A DNA stretch of 64,000 nt from Motacilla alba alba (GCF_015832195.1 NC_052016.1:26619129-26683128); one strand, 5' to 3'; counted from the stretch's first letter, positions 1-13,627 are shown. Made by a program: numbers and translations. Notes: a model not told the origin generated them from the letters alone.

Positions 1-633
1 AATAATAATAATTATTGTTATTATTATTTTGTTTTATTTTATAATAAAAAATCAGCCCTAGGGGAGGAGATAGACCAGCCTGCTTACTGTAAGTGACTGG
101 AGGCAAAGATGGGACCTTGATGTTTTCCCCCTGTGTCCCACTTGAATGATGTTCAGAGACCCATTGTTCTGGGCGATTTGCAGATGTGGAACTTGTGCAC
201 TCTTCTATATCCAGTCCAAATGCTGGTTTTAATACAGTCCTGATTATCTCTGACTGTGAGCAATTGTATATTTGTGGTTTTATTAAGGCAACATTGCTAA
301 TAATGGTAAACTAGGCTGTTAATTTCAAATTTGGTAGCAACTATTGACAGTTGTTATCTATTTAATTTAGTACCCTCATTTGACAGGGCACATCTCCAAC
401 CTCTGTATGACCTCTGATTATTGCAACGTGAGGATTTCTTCCCTCTTTACTGCTACTGGATTGCAAAATCATCTTCACATTTACTGTCAGGAACGGGACT
501 TGTAGTGAGTCCATTGATGGTGTGGGCACCTTGTATATTGAAGTTTTCCTAGATGATTAGTAAAGATTACTAAATGTTTAACAAAGGTATGAAGCATAAG
601 TACAAAACAGCTGTTATGTGTTCTGCTAGTGAG
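1..633. other. AT-rich noncoding stretch with an AAT/ATT microsatellite at the left edge
   Basis: The first 50 or so bases are an imperfect AAT/ATT trinucleotide repeat, probably cut by the window edge. The rest is unique A+T-rich sequence with no recognisable gene, repeat family or RNA. Confidence 0.6.
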
Positions 634-1480
634 TCGTGATGAGTTGACCCTGGCTGGAGGCCAGGGGCCTACAAAAGCCGCTCTGTCACTCCTTTCCTAC
701 TCTGGACAAGGAAAAGAGAAAATAGAATGAAAGGCTCATGGGTTGAGATAAGGAGCAGATCACTAACCCATTACTACCCATAACCCCAGGCAAAACACAT
801 TACTTCAATACTAAATCTTAAAATATCTCCCCCCTATCCCTCATTTCTTACCAAGCTTAACTTTAATGTTTTGTCTGCTGGTCCTTCCTCATACTCTTCC
901 CCTTCTCTGTAGTGTGGGATCCATCCCATGGGAGACAGACTTCTGCAGATTTCTCCAATATCAGTCCTTCCTATGGACTGCAGCTCTCAGTGAGCTGCTC
1001 CAGTGTGGGCCCCTTCCATGGGGTGAAGTGCTCCAATGTGGGAGCACTTGTGGTGTCACAAGTCCTGCCAGCAGACCTGCTCCAGTATGGGCTCCCCTGT
1101 CCATGGCTATACAGGTCCTGGGGCCTGCTCCAGCACAGGTTTTCCACAGAGTGAGAGGCTCTGTTGGGCATTGTCCTGCTTCCAGCATGAGGTGCTCTAT
1201 GGGCTGTAGGTGATCTCTGCATTTCCGTTGACCTGCATGGGCTGCAGGGGCATATCCTGCCTCACCATTGTCTGCACCATGGACCCCAGGGCTCCAGCAC
1301 TTCTTCACTGCTCTTGTCTGCAGGGCTCACACATATTCTGCATATTCTCACTCTTCTCTACTGCTGAAGTCACTTTGGTTTTATTGGTTTTTTGGTTGTT
1401 TTTTTTTTTTTGTCTTTTTCCCCCTTCTAAAATACAGTACCACAGAGGTATTACCACCTCACTAGAATCTTGTGACACCA
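634..1480 (-). mobile_element. Avian endogenous-retrovirus LTR-type repeat, antisense, internally deleted
   Basis: Seen: the left edge reads as TGATGAGTTGACCC. It is followed by a segment around 860-1330 in which short variants of CTCCAGTGTGGG alternate with CCATGGG-like words, giving a loose 40-60 bp periodicity. It ends in a T-rich stretch and a degraded GGTATTACCACC block. Known: I recognise this as a common dispersed avian LTR whose sense strand would be the minus strand here, ending in a GGGTCAACTCATCA-like terminus. Odd: the part that normally carries the AATAAA signal (plus 790-830) appears shortened by deletion, so this copy is probably dead. The 80-115 aa frames on both strands inside it are repeat-derived, not genes. 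No gag or pol is adjacent, which suggests a solo or truncated LTR. The right boundary is uncertain by about 80 bp and I do not assign a family name. Confidence 0.65.
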
Positions 1481-4400
1481 TTCTTGTATTCAGCTATGAA
1501 CATAATCTCCAATATTGTGGCCAATCCATGTAGGAATTCTCACATAAAAATTGTCCAGGACTGTGTGGCATTGGATCATTACATGATTACTTCATGACTG
1601 AGAGTTCATTTTTCTCTTGAACTTTAAACAACCCTTTTTTCACAACAGCGTCCCATCCGTCTCGTGTCTCTGGACAGGAGTCGGTGTCAAAGAGGCACTT
1701 TGATAGATCTGTTAGGAATGGCAAGTGAACTTCTACAGCTGACTTCAATCTCCACACTCTTTCTGGTCTGTATTTACTACATCCCTTTAAGTGGTGTATA
1801 TATAAAAAACTATGCAGATGATTAATGGGTAACATATGTCCTGTAACTCTCAGGCATTGGCAAGGCATTGTCAGAAGCTCTGGGAGGTACATAAAGGGAT
1901 TAATTTAATATGATGTTGCCACAGTGTTGTGGTTAGCACTTTAATAACTGTACATACAGAGCAATACTGCATATATAACTATCAAAAATCAAGCATTTTG
2001 AAATGTCACATTTTCCAATGAGATGAGGAGTCAGAGATGCCTCTTTAGCAGGAGACAGAAATACATCAATATTGCTGCAAAGAGTGGACAGATAAGCATT
2101 CTCCTTCCCCTTCTGCCTTGCTTTGTGATACAGGTTTGTCTTGTGGCTATAGTGGTATCAACACATAGAAGCATCACTTGAAGTAAATGGATTTTCTCCT
2201 GGCATGTCTCACAGTAATTTTTTTCCTTGTCTCTGGAGTCTTTATCCAAGTCTGCTGCCATCAGTGAAAGAAGACAAATAATTACACAACAATAGTATGG
2301 AAACATTGCAGCAATTTTAGTAAATACATTGAGATATTATTGTTCATTCATGCAAAACTAAAAGACACCCAAAAACATTCAAGAAAGGACTGCAGAGATA
2401 AAACATGAAACAGAACTTGCTGTGTTATCTTCACCTCTTCTGTCATTTGCTCACTTGTTTAATTTTTCCTCTATTCTTTCTAGGTGCACTAGACATTGTG
2501 ACAGCAATTACAGTGTAACCACAGTAGTTGTCTGCTCAGGTTAGATTGATCTGGAGAACTAAAGCAAATTGTGTTCATTGTATTTGTATCACAGGTTAAT
2601 TCTTCTCAGAGCTATACTTTTGCTCAGCTGTGATATCCCCAATTACCCCTTCTTGTCCAAGTCCTCCTCCAACATATGAACTTTCTAGGCTTGTCACATG
2701 GTAATATTTTGCACCAATCCTTCTCTCCTGTCTTACTCTGACTGGCTCACCACAGTTCCCTTAAACTAGGTGACTGATCCTTTCAGATTGTCTGAATAGC
2801 AGGCAGTTAGAAGTATCACTGTGTATTCTGCTAAAAGGCAGGGGAGTGGGGTGGAGGTGAACTCGCACTGAGGAAAGGACCCAGAGTCTTTCAGCACACA
2901 CCTGCAAACTCTGCTAAAGGGTGGAGGCTGTGGCATGCAGGGTAGTGGGAGGGTGACTGTGAATCACTAGACTGGAGAGCAGGGGGAGAGTGGAAGAGGA
3001 TGTACCAAGCCCATCACTGTGTGGAGGATAAATGTCTGGTACTCAAAGTGCTGGAGGTAATAATGAGCAAAAAACTTAGGAGTGATAGGAAACACTTCTT
3101 CTGGAGTGCTCATTAAACTTGTTCTTCCATAGCAGGAAATAAATATGTCATTTTTGCAGTACTTGAATCAGGTAGAGTGACCCTTTTGCCTGGGTTTTTT
3201 CAGGATTTCTGAATCCAGCTACTATTGCTTTTAGTCAAAGTCTTTTCTGAGCTCTGTCAGTGCTCTCCTCTTTTTCTTTTTTTGCTTTCCCATCCTGCTT
3301 TTTCTCTATCATATTTCTCCCTGAAGTTTCAGTTTCCGTTGCAGTTTCAGTCCTTCTGCTGTCCCTGTAGACTTTGAAGTGGGAGGCAGAGCGAAAGGAG
3401 TAAGCCCACCCTGCAATGAGGGGATGTGGGGGGGTGGTTACCCCTGAGGCTCAGCTTTCTGAAAGTCGTTGTGCAGACAAATGGGAAAGGTAGAATTAAT
3501 GAGGAGGGCTACCTTTTCTTGCTTATTTTCAGGGCCGGGGCTCCTCTTGTTCAAACTGAGTATTTGAGCATCCAGGCAGAGCAAGAGCAGCACATTTGAA
3601 TGTACAGGGGGCATTGAAACAATTAAGATGATATTTCTGGTATGGGCTAATAGAAATTTTTCCCCTTCAGCTGTTCTGTCTTCAGTGCTGTTTTATTGTC
3701 TCTTCTTGTCAGGCACTTGTGACTGCTTTCTGGTATTATCACAGTCAGCTTGTCTGGATAGTCTTTTGTGAGGGTTGCCATGGGATGCTGGTTTGCTCAG
3801 GAATGGTTCTTCTCTGTTGGTCAAACACAATATACATCAGCTTTTATCCCATCTTAATTCACTCTAAGAAAATCTGGTTTCTTGGAAAAGAGTCCTTCTC
3901 AGTACTTTCCGTGGTAGGATATCAGTTTTAGGAAAGGAGTGGATTAGTGTGCTGAAACTCTGCAGAAATAGAAGAAATTTTTAATAATTGGGTATGACAG
4001 TGTTGTAACAGGAATTTTATGGAAGGTTGGAAGGTAAAGCATTTTGAAGTAAGCTTGATGTTCTGCTGTGTTCCTCAGCCCTGGAGCCCAAGCAGCAGTC
4101 ATGGGACACTTCCAATTTCTCCCCTGCTCTTTCCAACTAGTTAGCCCACACTGTGAAGTTTTTTTAATAAGTCACCATAGGAGCTGTAAGAAATGCACAT
4201 TTTCCATTGGCTGGCTTTTCCAGAGCTAGAATTATGTTTGGAGAGAGTTGCTTAAGTAGTTCAGAGGTGGAAGCCTGGTCATACTGGGAGGCAGGCTAAA
4301 TGGACATAGATCCTCTGTCACCACCTCTGCCAGTTGATTTCAGGGTAGGGGTTAAAGCAATAACTACACACCACAACCCTTCTAACATATTCTCTAGGAG

Positions 4401-5920
4401 TTTTTTTTCCTTGTTTGTTTATCTGAATTTTGAGGGTTTTTTTTCCACTTCTTTTCCCTACTGCATTATCTAGAATTGAGCTGAACTGCACTTCCGCAAG
4501 TTATTCTTGTGTGCAGACTGAATGCATCAGGAGTAATCAAGAGAAAACAGGCTGTAGATGGACTGAGACATGGAGACAGGTCAGGCTTGGTGATAGGATG
4601 CCAAATGCTCTGCTACCTGAAACTTGGTGGTTTGTTTGAGGCACTCTCTTCCCTGCTGGTGAGCTGAGCCTGTTTGTACTGATGTTTATCTGCAACAGCC
4701 CCATCTGATCTAACTTTGCCCTAGGTGGCAGAGACAGGTAGATGCATGAGAGAACAGAGGAAACATTTTTGAGTATAAACAGCAAGTGAGAGCATAATTC
4801 CTTCACTGCATCATTCAGATTTTCTGTTTATAATACTTCACCTTTAGCAGGTTGTGTGTTAATGGCAAATCTTTGCCTAGAAGCTTAAGCTCACAACTTC
4901 AGAATTACAGCAAAAGTGGAATATTAGCCTCACCTGAAGATCTATGGGAGGAGCAAAAGAAAAATTCCTTATTGGGGTCAATGGCCGTTTCTTTTATTGG
5001 AAGGTGAATGTTAACTAATACTTAGAGGGCAAAATTAACATTATTGAAAAATTCCATTTTACTACTGTGGGACCTAAATCTCAGGGTTTTATAGATGGTT
5101 CTTAACTATTCCCCAAATGGAGAGGCTGATTTTTATCACTTTTTAAAAGGCTTGTCTTCTCTAAGCCATTGAGCTTATTAAAGACTGCTTAAATAAGCTG
5201 TTTGTAATCATTGCTGATTGTTTCCCTTTGTTTATTTAACAGACTAAATCTATTAATAAATTCAGTTTCTGTTCCCCTGTGACTGTCATTAATGTATCTG
5301 CTTATTTTACATCAATTATCACTGTTATGTAACTGAATAGACTAATATAGTCTGTTGCCTTATGATTTCTCAGTACACATTCATTTTTACTCCCATATCT
5401 TTGATCAGACACTTCCAAAACCACATTAGCCATATCTTATGCCTTGTATTTTCATTTTTTGCTAGTTTGCTAGATCTCTAGAGATTTTTCAACATGCAAA
5501 AGCTTTCTCCCTGCTCAAAATCCTTGTATTTTATACCACTTTCCTAATCTTTTTTTCCACAGTGTTTGTATATACCTTTACAGTAAAATGTGAAAAGAAA
5601 AAGAAAACTTTTGCCTATAACATTCCATATAATTCCATCAGGAGGATGGAATCTACTGTTCAGCTTCACAGGCTGCAAGTATTGCTGTCACTTTCAGGTG
5701 CTGGCTACCTTTATGCAAGGATTGGTTATAACAGGGAGAAGACATGCAGAACTTCAGGGATCTTTTGAATTTTTGTGTGATAATACACCAAACAAATCCA
5801 GACAAACAGAAAAACAAAGAGTGGTAGATGTTTATGTACATTATGCTAACTATAGCAGACCAGCTCTGGTAACGCCCATTTGGATGATTTGTGTTCCCCT
5901 GTCGGTCTCAACAATTAAAA
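1481..5920. other. Noncoding stretch without recognisable genes
   Basis: Unique A+T-rich sequence. The only local departures are G-rich patches near 2,835-3,000 and 3,375-3,440 and T-runs near 4,400-4,450. Reading frames are below 120 codons, overlap on both strands and match no family I know. Confidence 0.6.
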
Positions 5921-5947
5921 AAAAATAAATCCAGCAGTGACATGGTG

Positions 5948-6063
5948 TATAAAAATCTCTGGGGTGTAATGAAGAATTAAGGCAGCATGTGAAAGGGTGC
6001 CCATGCCGCTGTGGGCAGCCTCAACAGGAGTCAGCTGCTGGTCTCTAGTTCTGAAGCAATAAA
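5948..6063 (+). promoter_or_regulatory. TATA-like box followed by AATAAA signal, possible old LTR or poly(A) site
   Basis: A TATAAAAA word at 5,948 is followed by a moderately GC-rich 100-bp block and an AATAAA at 6,058-6,063, then a GTGTTTTG downstream GT/T-rich element. This order is what an LTR U3-R region or a gene 3' end would show. I find no clear TG/CA ends and no upstream coding exon, so it may be chance. Confidence 0.22.
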
Positions 6064-6120
6064 GTGTTTTGCTTTTGAATCAAGGAGTGTTCCCTGAAGC
6101 CTCTTCAGGGAAAATAGTGG

Positions 6121-9100
6121 GGTTTTTTACTTCTCTTTGGGATACCATTGTCCTGAGGAACAACCCTGGCCTGGGAGATTCCAGTTATCCAATGAAATGC
6201 TAATTGCTTGCTGTAAAAATTGGACCAAATCCAAACAAATCTCAAATGAATCTTCCTCTCTGTCAACCACATTTCAAGTTACTAGCTTTGTTCCTGAACT
6301 GTAATTTTTTCAGTGGGTGTAAATATAGTCCTTAAAAAAATATTAAAACTGTCATTTTCTGCCTTAAACATAGGCTCTATATTTTTTTAAGTTAGGGTTT
6401 CTACGTACCTGCTGAGATGAGCTGAAAATCCCTCCTGTTGAAGAGAATTGACACCCAGATTTCAGAAGAGCTGCAAGTAATATTAGACATAAACCTGTAC
6501 TAAGATTCTGAAAAAAGAAAAAAAAAGGGTTATTACAGTAAGACTAAAAACCTTGGAAAGGATGTCTTCCAAAAATACTGGGAAAGCTTTTGCTGTTGAA
6601 GATTATCTCTATTCACATTTGTGGTGATCTACACAAATTAGAGCCATGTTTGCAGCAGAAAACCTTCCATGAAGTCAAGAGTCAAAAGGATATATTGATT
6701 TATTAGCCAATGACTATAGCTCTTGTCTTGCCTGGGACTTAGGAAGTTCCTCAACATCATGTTGTTTCTGTTTCTCCTGGTGCTGTAAAGTTGTACTGCA
6801 AAAGAAGTGCTTCCTGAGCATTCTCTTAGATGTGTAATACGCAATACAAGAATAAGAGGCATCCTCAGATACAAAACCAGAGCTGAGTGGTGCAGGGCTC
6901 GCCCTCCAGCACGTATAGATTTGTTGATTAAGAAAATACCTTGAAAGTGTCTACTGCTCAGCCCTTTTGATCTTTTCTGGCCTCTCACTTCCTCTTGACT
7001 GTTTCTTTATTTCCCTGGTGTTTTTAGGAACTCTTTGAGTTTTCATATTCAAACAGCTGAGGGATGTACCATCTGTCTAGCAGGCATGTAAGGGCCCTGA
7101 AGATGGTCTAGTTCAGCAAGTTCATAATATAATACAAGCCTTTCTTTTGTGATGAGAGCCAGGGTTCTGAATAGAATTGGGAAATTGACATATTTCTTTT
7201 ACAGTGAAAAGAAAAAGCCCAATTATGAGCAGTGTCTGAAGAAATTCATGCTGGGCTAGACCTCTGGGCCACCTCACACAGTGCTTCAGGTCCATTTTTA
7301 GAGGTATTTGTCTGTATAGTGCTCAAGACCTGCAACATAATCAATTTTTGTTTTCTTTTCTTGATCCTCTCTCCTCTTAACAAAACTGCTCCCACTGATT
7401 GATATGTTTTTAATGATTGCTCTCACCATATACTCCATACTATGGTGATTTACAGTCTTTAAGAACTTTTTTATTTGACTGCTCCTTCCTATTCTTTTTT
7501 TTTTTTTTTTGTCTCTTTGTGGCAGATGCTGCAGTGATACTGTAGTGCTGACAAAATGGCAATTATAAGGAAGCACTTACCAACCAACCCTGGCTAATCT
7601 AATGAAGCTGTGTGGGGAGAGGGAAAGAATGACAATGTGAATGTTTAAAACCACTTTATGTTTAGCTCATCCACCTGAGCAATCTGCGTTTGTATTGAAT
7701 AACGTTGTTCATAATTCAAGGAAAAAACCACAACCAACAAACCAAAACTATAAAACAAATTTTTTGAAAGATATTGGTCTGGTCATTTAGTGACAGAATG
7801 GCTTTGTAGGGCATCTCACAAAGAATTTCATGAGACAGAGACCCTTTTTATTTCTATAAATATATTTTTCTTTCCCAGTGGGATAATATTCTCTATTGTT
7901 AAAATGGTGGCTTAAGATATCCAGAGAGCAGAAATGGAGCTCTGAGGATTTCTGCAATTGTGTGTTAATCTGTGAAAACAGAAGCATCAAACAGAAAGAA
8001 AAGTTTACTGGAATTTAAACATACTTAACCCATTACCAAAACAAAATATTATATGATTTTTACTCTTACCTATGAAAGGATAATTTCTCATTTTTGTCAT
8101 TCCTCCTCTATTTTACTTCTTAAGGAGAAACCCTCTGAGAATTCCCTTCCACAGAATAGGGATGCTTTCCAATTGAACAATTCCTGTAAAAATACCCAAG
8201 TCATTTAAGGGAGCAGGATTTGTATCTCCCTTCACCTTAACTGTTTCCTATTTCCTGCAAGACTCCCTGTCCCTGAGCTACTTAAGCCATATGAACAGCA
8301 CAGCAGCAACACAAGCAAATCAAGGCTTGGTTTTATAGCATTTTACTGTGTCTTTATGGTCTCATAGTATTGTTGGTGCTATTGTTTCTGAGCTGGAGAA
8401 AATCTATTTGAAGCAAGCAACTCAATGAATATGGTCCTTTTATTCAGATAATGAATTATCTGTGTAGAAACTCACTTGAAACGAAGCCTTTGTTGCTAAA
8501 AAATTATCGTGAGAATAGTTTAGACAGAACGTGTTTTGGCTGACTGTCTGTCTGGGTGCATACAGCTATCTAATAACTATTATGTTAGTTATTTACTACA
8601 CCCTACTTGCTATTTGCTCCCTGGGATTGATGTCCTCTGTCAGGTGGTAATTTTTTTCCACTCCCAAACCCACAGAGGAGTTGTCTTGGGAATATGCATG
8701 TTCCTACCATGCATTTGACTGTTCAGACAAAGAAACATATACTTGTATTATAGTATATATGTAAAATGGGTCAATAAAACAGGGAGGCAATCAAGAAAAA
8801 AATTACAGTTGGATGATGGTTTACAAGAAACTATTTCACATTATTTGCCCAGCTCATGTGTGAAAAAAAAAAACTGATGTAAATACTTTCCTTGTTCACA
8901 GATGGCACATAAATAGTAACTACAAAAGTACTGTACTCTCTACATAGCTGGATGTTTCTTTTTAAAGTCTCTCTGCATTTTTAATAGCAGTTTATCTATC
9001 TTAGCTATCTCTATCTCCCCTATTACTATAGCTTTTGAATATCTCATAATCCTTAATGTATTTATCCTCATAACATCTCAAAAATTTGGAGGTGCTATTA

Positions 9101-12100
9101 TCTTCTTTTTATGGGCCTCTTATTTATGGTTTTATTCCTTCTGTATTTTTTTATTCCAAGATTGGTGATAAACTGGCTTGAAGAAGTAAAAGCTTGTGGT
9201 ACACCCGGCCTTGATCTCCCCTCTCAAGTCACCATTAATAGTTACTGTTGCCACTCCTCAGCCAGGCTGTCTGTGAGGAATTCCCTGATGCATTCTGGGC
9301 AAAATGAACGGAGGAACCAAGCTTTCTATTTCATTCTCTACAATAATCTGACTCTTCTTGGCTGACATCATGACTTTTGCTGCCATGTGAGCAGCTGAGA
9401 TGAAAGATGTGAGGTGACAGTGGTTGGAGAAGAGGACCTTAGAGGATGAAAATCTCTGAAGAAGGAGATGGATGCCAGCCCTGGAGGGTGCACTGTGGTA
9501 GTGCCACTGTGCCTGTGAAAAGGAGGATTCAGTTTATGTGCCTTAGCTGTGTGTTGTCACCATTTCCCTTGTGCCAGCACTGCCTGATGATTCAGGTGCC
9601 AAAGGCCCCTGAACCAGGGGATGATTAACTCTGCAACAAAGCTTTGAGCAGTTTTCAGCAGGGATTTTTTCTTGCCCACCTTACAGTGTGCAGGTAAGCC
9701 TCTGTGCTGGAGCAAGAAATTGAACAAAAATGTGCCCCAAGTGGTTGTTGCTGAGGAAGGTCAGAATGTCCCCTATTTCAGAGAATGTGTTGGGAAACTT
9801 CACCCTTGATAGATTGTCTCAGCTGCACAGCAAGGCTGTATGTGAAGTGACTGGCCAGAGCTATGTAAAGTCTGTAGGAGAACAGAGACTTCTGCCCATG
9901 CATTCCAGATCCTTGGCTGCAGGCTGTCTTTGTCCATCTGTGAGCTATTTCACTTGTTTTGGTTTCATGGACTTGTTTCTGGTTTTCTGTTGTTTAATCC
10001 TGAACATGATGGTTAGAGAATTTAAAAATAGTATTTCACATGGGGCCTGATTAACTAGGATTTATATAGTCAAATAGTCTCATGCTTGGTATTTAGGGTT
10101 ATGTTAAAATATTGTTTAGTATGTAGGACTTCTGTATTTGGTGGTTTGTGTTGTTTTTTGCAGTGGGATGCATTGCTAATTTTAATGCTGGCCCTCAGAT
10201 TTTGTTGAAGCTACATGTGTCTTTCTAGTAGGCATAAATGGTCTGTGGCTCTGCATTCATATTTTCTAAGTTACTTTTTGCTAACAATTACCTATTATAG
10301 CATTTCCAATTTCAGAAATTACATTTGAAAAAAAATGTAAATGGTTTTTATATATTGCTTTATTTTTCTCTATTCTGGAAGAAGTGTAAGTAACTGAAAT
10401 GAGGATATGAGTTGTTTATATTGAGTTCATGGAAATTAATATAAAGCAATGTATTGAAGTGAAACATTTCAGTGTATCAAGACATAGCTTTGCAGTTGTT
10501 ATCCAACACCCACCCACTGTATTCCTTCATATTCATAAGGAATTTTGAAATTTTACAAAAATGTTTATAATTAAAATTTATCAGACACTATAAAGTTTGT
10601 TAAGTGGTGGAAAATCTAGCTCTGATACATTCCCCATGTTGATGGCCTGAACACTGTGAAAGAAAAATCAATCTGTTTCTTTACAGATTTGACAATAGTT
10701 CAGATATAAATTATGGAAGCAATTTAGAAGAAAGCTTCTCTGTACCTTAACAAATAGAAAACACTTCTAATAAGGGCTTTAAAACAAATTGTTCATAAAA
10801 TAAAAAGGACAAAGCAATAAACAGGAGAGAGTAAGTGTAATATTAGCTGTGAGGAGTAAGATGAGAGAGTTTTAAACATAGAATCAGAAAGAGTAGAAGA
10901 GCATATCGAAAGCCAGATTTGACTACTGTTGTGTTAATATGCCCTTCTGTTTTAAGTTGTAATAGGCAGATTTTATTGCAGAGTATAAACTGGGTTATCT
11001 GGAGTTCCTAGTCTGCATTCTTGTCTGGCTTGGAAAACTAATTGTAGAGAGAGCAGAATGTCCCTAGCAAGTAATCTAGAATTTCTTTCAATGCTTTATT
11101 TTCCTAAGCTTTGTGGGTTTTTTTTTAATGAAAATGGGCTGTTTTGGGGTTTTTTGTAATGTCAGTTATTCTCACATAAAAATATACACTATGGAAAGCC
11201 TTCCTTGCATCATTTCTAAGCCTTTTTAAGCCTTTTTTTTTAGGCTTTTGCTGAAGATTCTAGTTCCAAACAGAATTCAGGGCCTCCAAGACATGTTTTG
11301 CTCTTTGGACTCTAAGAAACTGTTTCCCTATAGTGTCAGTAATGTAGCAAATCTCAGAGACATCACGGAAGGGGAAGATGATTTTATTTTAAAACAAAAC
11401 TGATTTCAGTTTTTTGTACTTCTGCCCTTAACTGCTTGTAGTGAAATGTAGTGAGAGTGTGAGACTGAGTACCCTGTTCAGCTGCCTGGCCCCAGGAGCC
11501 GGATGCACGTGTCCAAGTTCTCTCTGCAGGATTTTGTGTATTGATAATTAATACAGGGGAAGCTGCTTACTGGACCACCAGCACCTCCAGCCTGCTTTTT
11601 CTACACTTAGGAGCTTGTAGATGATAAGCCTGTGGGAGACAGGAAGTCTCTCCTTCCCATGCCACTTTTCTGGTTAATTTGAGTTTATTGCCTGTCGTAT
11701 GTCTTGCAATCTGGGTGTCTGGAGAAGCTGCACAAAGACGTGCAGCTAATCTAAAACTAACTAGCTAATCTGAGAGCTACCAGCACTTGTCCTTCATAGA
11801 GCCCTGCTCCTGCCCCTCTTCATTTTCAGTCATTCTCCACACCTATCAATCCTAAAACTTCTCTGCAGAAGTTCCTGGGCAAATGGTGGCAGTAGCTGTG
11901 GGTAATTAAGTATGGCTGTGTAGTATTTTCCAGGCTCTCAAGTCTCCCTTCCTTTCTTGGTCTCCCTATCTGTAGTGAGAGGCATGAAATGAAAAAATAT
12001 TGACAGAACATTTTTGAATACTGAACAAATAAAGTAAAATCACATTTTGAGCAAACTGGTGGATTGCATCTTGCTGCATCTAAATTTGTTTATAACTTAA

Positions 12101-12300
12101 CTGATAAAAATCTGCTTGCTGTTTTTAGGAGAATTCTTTTGGGTATTATGTATTACATTGCTGAAAGAGCTGTTCAAATCAAGTTTTATGCTACGGCAAT
12201 TTTGTTTGGTGATTGTTTGGTACAATAGTGAAAGAAAAATTATTGTTTTAGTGGTACCCTCTGTGAAACCATGTCTCCTTCCATTGTTATTGGTTCCAAA
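6121..12300. other. Noncoding stretch without recognisable genes
   Basis: Unique, mostly A+T-rich sequence. It includes a T16 run at 7,495-7,510. A somewhat GC-richer block at 9,360-9,940 holds a splice-site-like motif pair, listed separately. No domain or repeat family is recognised. A short piece near 7,100-7,130 faintly resembles a CR1 tail, but too weakly to call. Confidence 0.55.
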
Positions 12301-12500
12301 GATTTCAAACCAGAAGGGATCCTTATTGTCATCAAGGCTGACACCTGCATATATAAAAAGTGCAGTTTATCCAGTAGCTCTTGTATCAGTCCTTTAATTT
12401 TCTGCAGAGCTAAAGCATAAAAAGGTACTGCAGAGAAGTCAAGATCTCCAGCCAGCAACTCTCCTGTCTACTTTGTTGTTCAGTTTGCAGCTTAAATTAG
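12301..12500 (-). mobile_element. Very old CR1 LINE 3'-end fragment, antisense
   Basis: Seen: blocks such as CCAGAAGGGATCC, TCATCAAGGCTGAC and ACCTGCATA occur in order, then GAGCTAAAGCATA and a TTTGTTGTTCAGTTTG block. Known: this order matches, in antisense, the 3' region of an ancient CR1 group that I know from turtle, crocodile and bird genomes, in which the words AGAAGGGACCATTATGATCA and CTAGTCTGACCTCCTGCATA recur. The copy is heavily substituted, and a short internal piece between the CTAAAGCATA and CCAGCC blocks looks deleted. Inference: inserted long before modern bird orders arose. The short reading frames on both strands here have no meaning. Confidence 0.6.
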
Positions 12501-13621
12501 ACATTACTTGAAAGTCCTTCTCTACAGAGTATTTCTGTGCTCAATGTGAAATGCATTAATGGTCTAGATCTGGTTCTAAATACATCATTAACAAGGTAAA
12601 AAACTGTCAGAAGCAGCCTCTGATTCATCTGCCTACTGATAGGGTGCTCTTCAATGTATGCAGAACTGAAGGAAGTGCATTCCCTTCTCCAAAGCCATTG
12701 TATGAAGTTTCTCTGTGGGTGAGCTCATAAGAAATACTGTTATGCCTAATGTCAAGTAAGGGGTGTTCAGGCCCATATTAGCTGTTAATGTATGATGTTA
12801 GTAACTAGAAAAGAAACATAAATTTTCAATTAAATGTGACATAAGCTTGGATATAAACATGATATAAATTTAGGTATACATTGTTGATATGTATTATATG
12901 AGCTCTCTAATATACAGCTAGTACCTTTTACTTTCCGGAGTTTAAGCTGTTTTAGCCTCTGGAATTATGTCAGCATTATATGAAGCAGTCTGTTGCAAAA
13001 ATTAGCAAGAAAAAAAATTAATGTCAAAATCAATGTCAAAATTCACCACAAGGTAAATTATACATACATATATGCATGTATTTATGCACACAAAAAACTC
13101 CAATAGCCACTAGTTTTCTTAACAATCAACATCTAGTTTCATCTCTAAATTGCTTCAACATATGAACAAAATTATTGTTCAATTAAAATATTCATTTTTA
13201 TGCCATTAAAAATCATGTGAAATACTGAAAATATAAATTAAAATATCAGTAGTATTTAGGGGGGTTGTGCTTATATAGAGTGTTCCTGCTTTAACTGCAG
13301 CTATGAGATCTGGAATCTCATATTTATCTCATTATTATCCTATTGTAATGAAACCAGCAAGATGAAATACTGTAAGAACATGAGTTTTTAGACGCTACCT
13401 ATCAAATATTCCAAGGTTAAATAATGGTAGGAAAATGGCAATATCTTAACATAATAGAGTGTTTTAACAGGTGGGGAAATGTGTAAATTGTGATGTGGGA
13501 TTTTTTCTATCTATTCTTTGCCTTTGATGCCATGGCTGTCTTTGTTTTAAAAGCGAAAGCCAGATTCTGTAAGTCCTTGTGTAAAATTGGGTCGTACATT
13601 TTGTACCATTTAAATTATTCC
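12501..13621. other. Noncoding AT-rich stretch
   Basis: Strongly A+T-rich unique sequence (12,780-13,560 especially). No gene, RNA or repeat family is recognised. Confidence 0.6.
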
Positions 13622-13627
13622 TGTGAG

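Noticed and set aside
866..1308. Several 80-115 codon frames on both strands
   Set aside because: All lie within the LTR-type repeat with its periodic GC-rich words, which keep several frames open at once.
7085..7130. GGGCCCTGAAGATGGTCTAG resembling an antisense CR1 tail
   Set aside because: Only about 25 bases are similar, with no CR1 terminus or continuation. Too weak to call.
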